Origin: Ostrinia nubilalis
Taxonomy: Eukaryota > Arthropoda > Insecta > Lepidoptera > Crambidae
Reading direction: 5' to 3'
DNA: 64,000 nt
NCBI RefSeq assembly: GCF_963855985.1
Contig: NC_087095.1
Coordinates: 4,784,001-4,848,000 of the forward strand
Below the pieces are notes generated by a model, which worked only from the letters and a program-made list of their open reading frames with translations, ran no database searches and was not told the origin of the DNA. Positions 11,701 through 21,657 of this stretch are shown here, piece by piece. Made by a program: the position numbers and the translations under genes. How positions within the stretch are numbered: the first letter of the stretch is position 1; the number at the start of each line of letters is the position of its first letter.

Positions 11701-14700
11701 TAGCTGGCGTGCTGGTTAGTACTTAACTACACAGGAATAAGGTCTAAATTCGCATGTAGCTGCGACAGCGCGTGTGATGCGGCGCTGTTGCCACGCTTCC
11801 TGCAGCTCGCGGCTCCTAACACGGCGCGGAACACTGAGACTTGCGGCATCCTAGCCGGCGTGCTGGTTAGTACCCAACTACACAGGAATAAGGTCAATAT
11901 TCGCATGCAGCAGCGACGCGTTTGTGATGCAGCGCTGTTGCCGCGCTTCCAGCAGCTTGCGGCTCCTAACACGGCACGCAATACAGAGACCAGCGGCATC
12001 TTAGCTGGCGTGCTGGTTAGTACTTAATTACACAGAAATAAGGTCTATATTCGCATGTAGCTGCGACAGTGCGTGTGATGCGGCGCTGTTGCCACGCTTC
12101 CTGCAGCCGCGGCTCCCAACACGGCGCGCAATACAGAGACCTGCGGCATCCTAGCTGGCGTGCTGGTTAGTACTTAACTACACAGGTATAAGGTCTATAT
12201 TCGCATGCAGCAGTGACAGTGTATGTCATGCGGCGCTGTTGCCGCGCTTCCTGCAGCTGGCGGCTTCTAACACGGCGCGCAACACTGAGACCTGCGGCAT
12301 CTTAGCTGGCGTGCTGGTTAGTACCCAACTACACAGGAATAAGGTCTATATTCGCATGCAGCAGCGACGCGCTTGTGATGCGACCTGCGGCATTTTAGCT
12401 GGCGTGCTGGTTAGTACTTAACTACACAGGAATAAGGTCTAAATTCGCATGTAGCTGCGACAGCGCGTGTGATGCGGCGCTGTTGCCACGCTTCCTGCAG
12501 CTCGCGGCTCCTAACACGGCGCGGAACACTGAGACTTGCGGCATCCTAGCCGGCGTGCTGGTTAGTACCCAACTACACAGGAATAAGGTCAATATTCGCA
12601 TGCAGCAGCGACGCGTTTGTGATGCAGCGCTGTTGCCGCGCTTCCAGCAGCTTGCGGCTCCTAACACGGCACGCAATACAGAGACCAGCGGCATCTTAGC
12701 TGGCGTGCTGGTTAGTACTTAATTACACAGAAATAAGGTCTATATTCGCATGCAGCTGCTACAGCGCGTGTGATGCGGCGCTGTTGCCACGCTTCCTGCA
12801 GCCGCGGCTCCCAACACGGCGCGCAATACAGAGACCTGCGGCATCCTAGCTGGCGTGCTGGTTAGTACTTAACTACACAGGAATAAGGTCTATATTCGCA
12901 TGCAGCTGACCTACTCATTTGTATTTACTCTGTTAGTATGCACCACACAGTATATACCAGACAATAAAAGCTAATACTTTTATTAGGCCCTCATCCGACT
13001 CCAAAAACACCAACAGCAATTTTTTTTCAGACGCCTTTAACGCTGGTTATACAATCGCGTGACAGTTACGTTGTTAAACTTGAAAAAATACATCGCGTAT
13101 ACAATGCGTTCCCAGAAACGTGCGTGGTCAACACCTGAAAAAAAACGTGCAAGACTGCAAAGGTCCTTGACTCCTTGTGAACGTTAAAAAATAAATAAAA
13201 ATTTCACTTCTATTTCTCTGCTCTGCGTCTTTTGCTCGCTAACAATCATAATTTTGGTGAGCAACGCTAATGGCACATAGAAGTCTATTTTCCCGCTCAT
13301 TTTAAATAAAATTTCTACGACAAATCGAACCAACACGGATAATAGTAGTTACCCATTAGTAATGCTGTGAAACAAAACATTCTCTTTGCAGGAGCGCGAC
13401 GAACTCAAGATCACGCACGTGGTGGTGCCGAAGCAATCAGGAACCCCCGACTCGTGCAGCACCACCAATGAGGAGGAGATCTTCCACTACCAGGACCAGC
13501 ACAACCTCATCACGCTCGGCTGGATACACGTAAGACACGACACGCCACCAAGTGGTGGTAAAGTCCCCGCAGATGACTTTTTATCGGCCAATAGTTTTTT
13601 TTTAATCCACAACGAGGAAGCTCTTGGCCTGTATCTCACCTGATGGTAAGTGACGATCAGGCCAAAGCGAGCTTCACCCGGAATCCTCAACCACGGAGGA
13701 ACTGGCTATCTTTACCTCTAACTGCCGGAACACAACAATGCTGTTAACATTGTTGTTATGGCGACAGACTTAGGTAAAATGGTGGTAAGCTAGCCAGGCG
13801 GACTTAGAACAAGCCCTACCACCAACCAAACCGAACATTTGTTGAAGTTTGCTTGACTTACAATTTGTATGAAGAATAGAAGAAGATCGGTATCGCCCGA
13901 TCGCAGTGTAATACTTAATTTCATACTTGTTCATAATAGCCCGATTAAATTAACCACCGACAAAAAGTCTGTAGTCTACAAGGTCTTTAGAATTTTACTT
14001 TTCGATTACTACGAAGCAAAAATAAGACCTCCTATGACAGATTTTTTGTTCCAAAGTTGGTAATACTGACGTATATCGAAACTCCGCCCCTTATAAAAAG
14101 GGTAGTTGGCTGAACTTTATCTGATGTTTAGTCTTTTCTCTCTAGTCTTTAGAAACGTCTATCGTCAAGCATCTAGTCTAGCGTCTGACACACGTTGACG
14201 ATAGACGTTTCTACGCCATTCTTTACTTCTCGATACATCATAAATTTCGGGGAATTCACTGTCACGCTTTGTGTGAGAGGGATGGAAACATTGACATCTT
14301 CGGATAACGTAGATGTATATTGTGTTCTATTGTCTACGCATTAAGGCTTATTTTACTTTGCTTTGCTAACAGACGCACCCGACGCAGACGGCGTTCCTGT
14401 CTTCGGTAGACCTTCACACGCAGGGCGCCTACCAGCTCATGATGCCCGAAGCCGTCGCCATCGTGCAGGCGCCCAAGTACAACGAGTGAGTACCTTATCC
14501 CATTGATTTAAGATTCATAATGCAATGGCGTCGGTAGACCTTCATATACATGGCTACACTAGTTGGTACACTCCATCGTCACTAGTTCACAAACCTTACC
14601 CCATTCTTCTTCTTTTCGTGTCGACAACAAAACTACACAGTGTCAGCCCAAAACTCCGCCACAAGAGTGGCGTTGTCAGTAGCACTCATCAAATCCTCCT

Positions 14701-17700
14701 GAGTGCAGTTGCTTGGGCACTCAGGGCACGACATCAGGTGCTTCATCGACTGGGGAACAAAACTGCACCTGCACTCCATGTTTAAGCCATCCAAGAATCC
14801 CCACCTGACCAGATTGTCCTTACTACGGCCAACCTGCGTCCGAAGTCTATTTAAAGACTTCCAGTTAAGCCAGGGGAGCTCATTAGGGAATGCAGAATCG
14901 GTTCTGGTTTGAGGAACCGGGTTTTTCGGGTCTGGTGGTCATAAGAACCGGGAGCCCCGGTTTTTTCGGTTCTTTCGGTTCCAAAAAAACAATATTTTGA
15001 TTATGTTTTTTTTACTGAAATAACACTTCTTTGAATAGACTAGGAATAATCAACAAACATGATTTACAATATTTTTCTATTTTTACTAAATTCTACTCCC
15101 AAAAATAAAAAAAAGTAAAATAATTAGTTTTCAATTGAGGTACCAGTCCAGTCAATCAGTCTTTTTCATCCAACTTATCGATATATTTGACTATTTATAT
15201 ATTGACTGTCAGATGCAAAGCAAATAAAGGAGAAGGAGTGTTGCCAACTCTCACACAAAATATCATCATCATCATCATTTAATTTTAAACCATAGGATAG
15301 GACGTCCACTGCTGAACATAAACCTCCCCCAATGCTTTTCATGTTGATCGATTGGTCCAGCGCTTCCCTGCTACCTTTATGATGTCGTCGGTCCACCTTG
15401 TGGGTGGACGTTCCACGCTGCGTTTTCCGGTACGCGGCCTCCATTCCAGGACCTTCCTGCCCCATCGGCCGTCAGTTCTGCGTCCGCGTCGGGCTATGTC
15501 CGCTGAATCCGCTGACACAGAAATGAGGAGATCCGTAAATGAACTAAAGTCGCTATTTTAGTTCATTTACGGATCTCCTCATTTCTGATTCGATCTCGTA
15601 AAGAAACACCGAGCATAGCCCTCTCCATAGCACGCTGTGCAACTTTGAGCTTCTGTATAAGGCCTATAGTGAGAGGCCACGTTTCCGAGCCATAAGTCAT
15701 CACTGGTAACACACATTGGTTGTAGACTTTCGTCCTCAGGCACTGAGGTATTTTGGATGAAAAGATGTTGCGTAGTTACCCGAACGCTGCCTAGCCGAGT
15801 TGGATTCGACGATTGACTCCCTTTTCGAAATTGGACCTACCTAGCTGGATCGTCAACAATCTCGAGGATTGAGCTCCCAACCGAAACTGGGTAGGGCGCA
15901 ACATGGACATTGGACATAAGCTTTGTTTTGTCCATATTCATCCTCAGGCCTACCTGTTAGGAAACTCGATTAAGGTCTTTGAGCATTGTGCCAAGATCTT
16001 ACAACGATTCTGCCATGACCACAATCAGTATCGTGGGCAAACCGAAGGTGAGTGATGTACTCGCCATTAATGTTTATGCCGAATCCTTTCCATTCAAGGA
16101 GTTTGAAAGCGTCTTCCAATGCAGTGGTGAACAGTTTAGGAGATATAACATCTCCCTGCCTAACGCCTCACTGCAGAGGAATCGTCCTTGTGCTCTGCTC
16201 CTGTACTCGGACCGACATGGTGGCGTTTTTGTACAAGCACTTCAGCACCTCGATATACCGATAGTCAATACGGGACCGCTGAAGAGACTGTAAACACTGC
16301 CCAAGACCCGAACGAATCGAAGACCTTCTCATAGTCTACGAACGCCAAGCATAGTGGCAAGTTATACTCGTCAATCTTCTGTATAACCTGTCGCAGCGTA
16401 AGCGCAAAGAAAAATATGCCAGTGATTTTAAAAAATTGTAAGAAAAATGCTTAAAATATTTACATATCTCATAAAAAAAAACAAAATACAAAACCAATAA
16501 GTAGGTAATCTTTATTAGTAGCTAATCTGATATCTTTAGGTTCTCTATACGTTCGCAATGTTCTTATTACGACTCATGCCTAATACCTATAACAGATTTT
16601 TAGATAAATATGCAAAACCCGAAAGTACCGAAAGAACCGGGTTTTGAATTTTTAAAACCCGGTTCTTAAGCTGTCGAAAAAACCCGGGTTTTCCCGGTTC
16701 TTTCGGTTCCGGGATTACCCGGGTACAAACCCTAGAGCTCATGTCCAGGTGGAGGACTCTCAGACACAGGGACAAAAGGGCAGGGGAGATCAGCTCTCTC
16801 GCGCCATAACCTGCATCTCTCTTTTGACCGATCGTCATGAAGGAGTTACCATTACCAGGCCTGTTCATCTCCGCGAGTTTACATCGAAAACAAAACACGC
16901 ACGATGGCCCACCTATAGGATACTATTCGACAAGGCCTCACATACGAGCGAACATTGACTCATGCACGCGTATTCTTGTGTATGATGGAAGAAAATAAAG
17001 AAAATGGTGTACTAAATACTGTGCAGTATTTAACTGCCTAAATAATAATAAAAACACAGAATGTACTTTTTTAAGTTGTCTCAAGACACTGAGAGGTAAA
17101 TAAGTAGTTAATATTATTCATGATAATTCATGCTAAATCATGAACTTCCTCCGCCATTTTCCGCAGTTTGGCACCTCACGTCACATCATTTTACCGAAGT
17201 CAGCCCTATAGCTTCGGCGCAGTGCCGATCACTGAGGTTTGTCAACAAAATGGTGCTTGACTCTTGAGACAGGCTAAATTACACCATATTGTTAATGACA
17301 TTGAGCATACATTTTTTTAAATACCTTCGCGAAGTAAAACTTCTGTACGTAGTACTTATTATTATTCTGTGCCATTACCCCATTAGTTTAAGGTTCAGAA
17401 TTAAAAATGTACACTAGTTGCTATTTAGATTGCATTCCATATTGTTTCTTATTCCCTTGCAGGACGGGCTACTTTGCTTTAACGCCGGAATACGGCATGG
17501 ACTTCATCGCCAAGTGCCGCCAGACGGGCTTCCACCCGCATCCCAACGACCCACCGCTATTTTATGTAAGTTTAAATAAAATATTACTTGTAATTTTTAA
17601 TATTTAAATAGATTATTTATTTATAAGCCCGATAAGCCCTTACAATTTAGCTCACAATTCACTTGTGTGTGATGGGAGTGAGATCACCCTAATAGTCGAC

Positions 17701-18033
17701 AGGGATTGAACTACATGTTTTGACATTTTTTTAATGAAATGTTTACTATCTTACTTACTTCTTACTTTTGGATCTAGTGTTTTTTTTTGTAAAGCTATTT
17801 ATGTATAACTGTGTAAAATTGGAAACCTTTTCATTCAAAATTGCACCTATTTCAGTACACAAGATACAGCAGGGAAGTGCTTTAACTAATACATGAAAAT
17901 TATTGAATTCATTTTATGATCGTTTTGGATTTTATAACGTGTATAATTCAAATAAAAAATGCTGTTTCAGGATGTCAAACACATTCGGCTAGACCACACA
18001 GCGCCGGTGGAAATGGTGGACCTCAGGAGATGA
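8792..18033 (+). CDS. STAMBP: AMSH/STAMBP: K63-specific JAMM deubiquitinase
   Basis: Nine exons join in frame: 8792-8919, 9113-9380, 9539-9667, 10052-10191, 10924-11077, 13392-13529, 14373-14485, 17463-17565 and 17971-18033 (411 aa; human AMSH has 424). Residues ~10-110 form the USP8-dimer/MIT-like domain (ESCRT-III binding; [16 protein letters not shown]), ~110-165 a charged coiled coil, 176-221 a Pro-rich linker, and ~245-411 the MPN+/JAMM domain. The zinc site is complete: E264 (TETCGIL), H319, H321 and D332 ([15 protein letters not shown]). The second, structural zinc set is H334, C375, H381 and H383 (FHPHPNDPP). E264 to D332 are offset by 16 from human E280, H335, H337 and D348. The protein should cut K63-linked ubiquitin chains on endosomal cargo. 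Intron 2 is GC-AG (GAG|gcaagt). Exon 5 is tandemly multiplied downstream. Confidence 0.95.
10619..10661 (+). pseudogene. Upstream decayed half-copy of exon 5 (U1)
   Basis: The sequence after 'cacattcag' closely follows the first ~43 bases of exon 5 (CAGCGACAGCACG, then GCGGCGCCGCT) and ends in a GTAAAT donor-like site. Read in the STAMBP phase it hits TAG after eleven codons, so it cannot encode the protein. Confidence 0.7.
10783..10815 (+). pseudogene. Upstream decayed half-copy of exon 5 (U2)
   Basis: The lead-in 'ataaggtgtatatttc' is shared with the true exon 5 acceptor region. It is followed by CACGTTTGACGCGGCG, close to the exon start, then TAG TAA. It is a non-functional remnant. Confidence 0.65.
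10924..11077 (+). other. STAMBP: STAMBP exon 5, parent of the exon array
   Basis: This exon encodes residues 222-273, from the end of the linker into the first JAMM strand, including the catalytic glutamate in [12 protein letters not shown]. It enters in phase 2 and leaves in phase 0. Its length (154) is not a multiple of three, so skipping it or including two such exons would shift the frame. The acceptor reads ccagCAG, a NAGNAG site that could add or drop one serine. The donor is CTG|gttagt. Confidence 0.9.
11216..11321 (+). other. STAMBP: Candidate alternative exon 5 (array copy 2, in frame)
   Basis: With a phase-2 entry this reads 36 residues, beginning [17 protein letters not shown] and ending [12 protein letters not shown], with no stop. 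It ends in a GTTAGT donor in the same phase as the parent. It would replace the 52-residue parent segment with one 16 residues shorter while keeping the catalytic Glu. Confidence 0.5.
11367..11472 (+). other. STAMBP: Candidate alternative exon 5 (array copy 3, in frame)
   Basis: A 106-base body with a TAG acceptor (gcatgtag) and a GTTAGT donor. It reads [17 protein letters not shown] and then the same JAMM strand with the catalytic Glu, without a stop. Confidence 0.5.
11760..11865 (+). other. STAMBP: Candidate alternative exon 5 (array copy 6, in frame)
   Basis: A 106-base in-frame body with a TAG acceptor and GTTAGT donor. It is repeated identically, so far as I can see, 695 bases downstream at 12455-12560. 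Confidence 0.5.
12211..12316 (+). other. STAMBP: Candidate alternative exon 5 (array copy 9, in frame)
   Basis: A 106-base in-frame body with a CAG acceptor and GTTAGT donor. It begins [17 protein letters not shown] and has Ser for Pro before the [12 protein letters not shown] motif. It is the most divergent of the intact copies. Confidence 0.5.
12455..12560 (+). other. STAMBP: Candidate alternative exon 5 (array copy 11, in frame)
   Basis: An apparently identical copy of 11760-11865, lying in the second half of a 695-base higher-order duplication. It has an intact frame and splice sites. Confidence 0.5.
12909..13391. other. Remainder of STAMBP intron 5
   Basis: AT-rich intron sequence with no recognisable element, ending in the exon 6 acceptor tctctttgcag. 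Confidence 0.6.
13560..13835. repeat. Dispersed lepidopteran repeat in STAMBP intron 6
   Basis: The sequence around 'ggcctgtatctcacctgatg' and 'ctcaaccacggaggaactgg' matches, from memory, a LINE-type 3' fragment common in moth and butterfly genomes. There is no coding capacity here. Confidence 0.5.
14091..14212 (+). other. TATA-like box followed by an 18-bp perfect hairpin
   Basis: TTATAAAAAG at 14091-14100 is followed 50 bases later by perfect 18-bp inverted arms (14151-14168 and 14195-14212, starting AGAAACGTCTATCGTCAA) around a 26-base loop. It lies inside STAMBP intron 6. It may be a small transposon remnant or a hairpin transcript. Confidence 0.45.
15264..16402 (-). mobile_element. RTE-type LINE 3' fragment (antisense)
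   Basis: It begins with a (CAT)n run and 'ggacgtccactgctgaac', the well-known 3' end of lepidopteran RTE-like endonuclease/reverse-transcriptase elements. Minus-strand frames carry degraded C-terminal RT sequence (for example [19 protein letters not shown] in one frame). Frameshifts and a local inverted duplication make it non-functional. Confidence 0.75.
15518..15587. repeat. 31-bp perfect palindrome with 8-base loop
   Basis: 15518-15548 is the exact reverse complement of 15557-15587. The right arm is ordinary RTE sequence. The left arm looks like a new inverted copy of it, probably from a template-switching repair event. Confidence 0.85.
16856..17372. repeat. Dispersed repeat, copy 1 (inverted partner at 60201-60733)
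   Basis: This ~517-base block reappears in reverse complement in a mannosidase intron. It is bounded by 'caggcctgttcatctccgcg' on one side and 'ttattattattctgtgc' on the other. No reading frame is conserved, so it is probably a non-autonomous transposon. Confidence 0.8.
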
Positions 18034-18403
18034 GCTCACCACCACCCCACACTCGCCGGTAACACGCATTTATAATATTACTGTAATCCGATTGCGGTAA
18101 CTTGTATATTACATCATGTAACGCTCCACGAGCTTGTAGATATTAGATATTACAGAGTATTTTATTTATTGCCCGTAAATGTTGTTTACATTAAAGTTAT
18201 GGCCGTTTAAGGGATCACGCTAATATTTTCTATTCAGGTTTGCAATAAGATATTAAAGTTATTTAAAATTATTTTAAAATAATACACATCGTGTGATTGA
18301 ATTAACGAAAAAGATATTGATTTTTTCAACACCTACAGTAGAATAGACTTTAATGTAGAGATAGCATTTGATTTATTTCAATTAAACTTTGTGTCATTGT
18401 TTC

Positions 18404-18409
18404 AATAAA
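18404..18409 (+). terminator. Candidate STAMBP poly(A) signal
   Basis: AATAAA lies about 370 bases after the STAMBP stop codon. Other AATAAA-like words occur downstream to about 20175, so the true site is uncertain. Confidence 0.35.
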
Positions 18410-21350
18410 ATGCATAAAATGAGAAACTATGTAATCACAAAACAAAATATTTAGCAACACACCTAACAATAATATGCTCTTTGCTCGCGGCTATACATCC
18501 GTGCAAAATGTCGAGTAAATCGACAACACAACTTCCTCTATCCATTTAAAAATAAATATTTACAACTCGTACGTTTATTAAACTATCTATTTTCACTGGC
18601 TTTAACACTACAAATATACTGTAGGCATGTATTCGAGTGTTGAACTTCGAAAGTTTGAAATATCCTTATTTGATTACTTCACACCTAAAGAAAAAATTTC
18701 ATGATAAATGTTAAATTCCCAAAAACATAACACGATTGACAACAAAGTTCACATTTGCTTGCACTTTTATAATTCGATATTTACCCAGTGGACGTTCGTC
18801 TGTCTTTGTCAATTAATGTCTTCTTTAGAGTGGTAAGAGCTCCCTATTTTATCTCTAAAAGATTCGTTTTTTACGCGTGTGATATTTTAAGGCACAGACG
18901 AACACTGACGCTTATGTATCATATAAATCTTCGAATATTCCATAGTAATTTTTAACCTTTAACTAGGCTACAAAAAGTCATTTTTCAACCGTATCTTCAC
19001 AGCATAAAGTTCAAATTGATGTGGGCTCTATAGCTTCCAAAGCCTGGTTAAGGGTTGTCTACGTTCCACGTCTGTGACAAATTCGAATTTACACTGTGAT
19101 TTATATTAACAATGATTGTTTATAGCGTTAAATTGTTAAGTCATTTGTTTGTTCTGTTTATTGTCCATATAAAAAAACATTTCATTTCAACGCATTTTTA
19201 AATACCAAAATAATGTTTTGTTTTAAAATACAAGTCAAACTTGTTATCTCTAAGTTCTCTAACGTTAATGAAAATATTGTTTTGTTGTTCTAAGTGTAAA
19301 GATTACGTTATATTTTGTTATGAAGATGATATTATTATTCTCTAAAATGGTCTAAATATTTCTTACTTTGTCACATCACATTCTATTTATTAACAATGCT
19401 TTTGCTTTACACAAACTTTTAGTGGTTATGATCACTTCTTATTAACCCAGGGTATAGTGCCATTTGTAAGAGAATAGGTATAAAAAATAAAAATAGACGC
19501 TTTCCGCATTTGTTAAGATAAGTTCAAGAAAAATCATATCCGCCAAGAAATAATGCACTGACTCAAAATAAAAATCATGTCTAATGAGAATTCCGACTCG
19601 GTTTTTTAATTCAAACGATACCTACTTACTCAAAATTAACACATGCAATTTCGCGAATTACATACTTCAAGATTTGTATACTAAATTAATCTGTGTATAC
19701 TGAAGAACATTGAAATCTGTAGAAGACTGAATTAGACGATTACGCATTTATTAATTTGAAAAATATAAAGATACATAATTTTGCTTCTAAATAAATAATT
19801 ACAATACAACCATGGGTTGCTTTTTCCTTATGGTTTTGGTTACAATATTAGAGGTTAGTAAGCTTTTCAGTTGCAAAGTCTAATATTCTAGATGTGTCAC
19901 ATGTTCTATATCGGTTGATCAATAAAATTGGACTTTCGAACCTATTCTTAATATATTTTTGCCTAATAAAATATGTATAACATCACAACTTGGTTAGAAA
20001 GAGATAAAATAACTGAGATTCGAGGATCGTTGGCCCATCTCTTTCCAACGGGCATTATGTATTATTTCTTGACGATATAAGTGTAATGTATTAAACTCAT
20101 GTTCCGAAGCGTGTCTAATATAAGAGCAGAGTCTTATGTATGTGTGATTCATTATTAATATGGACCAATGATAATAAAACGATTAAATCTAATAACGTAT
20201 TTTATTTATTGCGTATTATACAGTATTGCTATGCATGCTTAAATATAACTTAAGATGTAGCGAGTACAAAAAGTAATTAATTAATGCAAACAATGTTTTG
20301 TTAGGATTTAATTAAATTAATTTTAGTAATCTAGTACAAATAATATAATTTAGTAAAGCCAAGATACACATTTTGATCTCACTACAACCGGCGAATAGTC
20401 AAGTAATTTTAATTTATTCATAAGTCTAATATAAGCAATTTTACACTCTACTTTCAATAAGGCACTCGGTGCTTAAATTTATTTTATATCTAAATATCCA
20501 ATTTTTTAACTTCTGGATTTATATTACTACTTTTTACTAATAAATGGCAAATGAAAATTAAAACTGTATCTAAAACATAATCTTTGATATTAATTATGCA
20601 GTATTTGAATTCGCTACACAGCTAGTTGTGACCTACTGTTACATCTTATTCGGTTATTTTAAATTGATAATACTTTTCGGAGATGTTCAAAGTTTCTATA
20701 CGTATGTATTTTGGCAGTGTAAACATATTACGTACAGAAATAACTCTACAATTGTAATTTCCCTACATGTGGGGCCTAAAAAAAATGAGTGCATGAGTGC
20801 GGCGGAATAAGAAACATAATCTTTCGTTTTTTTGTATCTTCATTCAAGGCACCATCTCGGATATTGCACATTTCACATTACAGACATTAAAACTACACTA
20901 CCCATTTAAACAATACATTTTGAATGTGTGAGTTATTGCACTTTTCTAATGCTGATGATCTACATCCATATTGCTTAAGATTAATAAATTAAATTCTAAA
21001 AACATTACATTTAAGACTAACATTTATATTAATATGTAATTTTTATAATTATTTAATTAGAAATACTTGTCCTAGCTATCTAGCATTCTTTAGAATGAAC
21101 TAATTGATTCAAAAACACTGTCTGAACAATAAATCTTCTTATAGACTCAAACTAAACCACTCGTACATAACACAATAATAATTATGCTTTCGAATAGAAT
21201 TTATATAACATTCACAAAAACAAATACTAAAACAGCATAGAAAAACGGTTCTAACTATAACATACAAATATTTTTAACAACAAATTAAAAGATCAAAGTA
21301 CTGAATATTGGGTAAATTGTTAATATACTTAACAAATAGCTCCTTTATAT

Positions 21351-21356
21351 TTTATT
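21351..21356 (-). terminator. Candidate poly(A) signal of the aminopeptidase P homologue
   Basis: TTTATT on the plus strand reads AATAAA on the minus strand, about 300 bases past the stop. Several similar words exist in this AT-rich DNA. Confidence 0.3.
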
Positions 21357-21657
21357 AAGACCAATGAATATAGGACCTTAACATCTAACACATAGAACTA
21401 ACACACAATCAATCTTAATAAATATAAATTGATAGATTTGTAAACCATAGGACTTTTTACAACATCAGCAAATAACAAATATATTTGGTTCAAGCTGATT
21501 GTCCTAAGCAAAACCATAGCTTAATTTAGAAAAGTTGCAAATCTTCGTTCAAGGAATATTTATACTGCGCTAAAACAAACTATCAACATTAAACATGCTT
21601 CATTTGCTGCCGATACCCTCATATCTAAAATGAGATTATTCAATCATGGAACGCCCA

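Larger units (their letters stand above)
11667..12860 (+). repeat. 695-base higher-order duplication within the exon array
   Basis: Copies 5-8 (11667-12165) recur as copies 10-13 (12362-12860) at a constant offset of 695 bases with nearly identical sequence. The array therefore grew partly by unequal exchange of multi-unit blocks. Confidence 0.85.
11078..12908 (+). repeat. Tandem array of 13 exon-5-like units
   Basis: Thirteen units follow exon 5 head to tail. Each has an acceptor (tattcgcatgcag or ...tgtag), an exon-like body, a GTTAGT donor and a fixed 45-base spacer (gttagtacttaactacacag...). Bodies lie at 11123-11170, 11216-11321, 11367-11472, 11518-11621, 11667-11714, 11760-11865, 11911-12015, 12061-12165, 12211-12316, 12362-12409, 12455-12560, 12606-12710 and 12756-12860. 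Five bodies of 106 bases keep the STAMBP frame. Those of 104, 105 or 48 bases break it. Full-length bodies lack about 48 bases present in the parent exon. The whole array lies in STAMBP intron 5. Confidence 0.93.
14884..16734. mobile_element. hAT-family element with nested LINE, in STAMBP intron 7
   Basis: The element is bounded by TAGGG...CCCTA ends and a perfect 8-base direct repeat GAGCTCAT (14876-14883 and 16735-16742). Both subterminal regions are packed with GGTTCTTTCGGTTCC / AACCCGGGTTTT motifs. The middle holds an antisense RTE-type LINE fragment. No hAT transposase frame is visible. Confidence 0.82.
14590..16850. repeat. Older dispersed repeat interrupted by a hAT element
   Basis: Sequence at 14600-14690 (tcgacaacaaaactacac, then tcagcccaaaactccgc) recurs at about 56455-56530 near a mannosidase exon, so it is a dispersed repeat. 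It continues on both sides of the hAT insertion at 14884-16734. Confidence 0.5.
18034..21657. other. Shared 3' region of two convergent genes
   Basis: STAMBP (plus) and the aminopeptidase P homologue (minus) end 3.6 kb apart and face each other. The region is AT-rich with no further gene that I can support. It must contain both 3' UTRs and poly(A) sites. Confidence 0.6.

Noticed and set aside
11727..12694. Long minus-strand and off-frame open frames in the exon array
   Set aside because: They mirror the plus-strand exon copies, repeat with the 695-base period and have no family signature.
10924..12908. CRISPR-like or simple minisatellite reading of the array
   Set aside because: Units are exon plus intron pieces with splice sites and a parental coding exon. 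There are no unique spacers, and the genome is eukaryotic.
15979..16293. 104-codon plus-strand frame in STAMBP intron 7
   Set aside because: It is the antisense shadow of the RTE-type LINE fragment.
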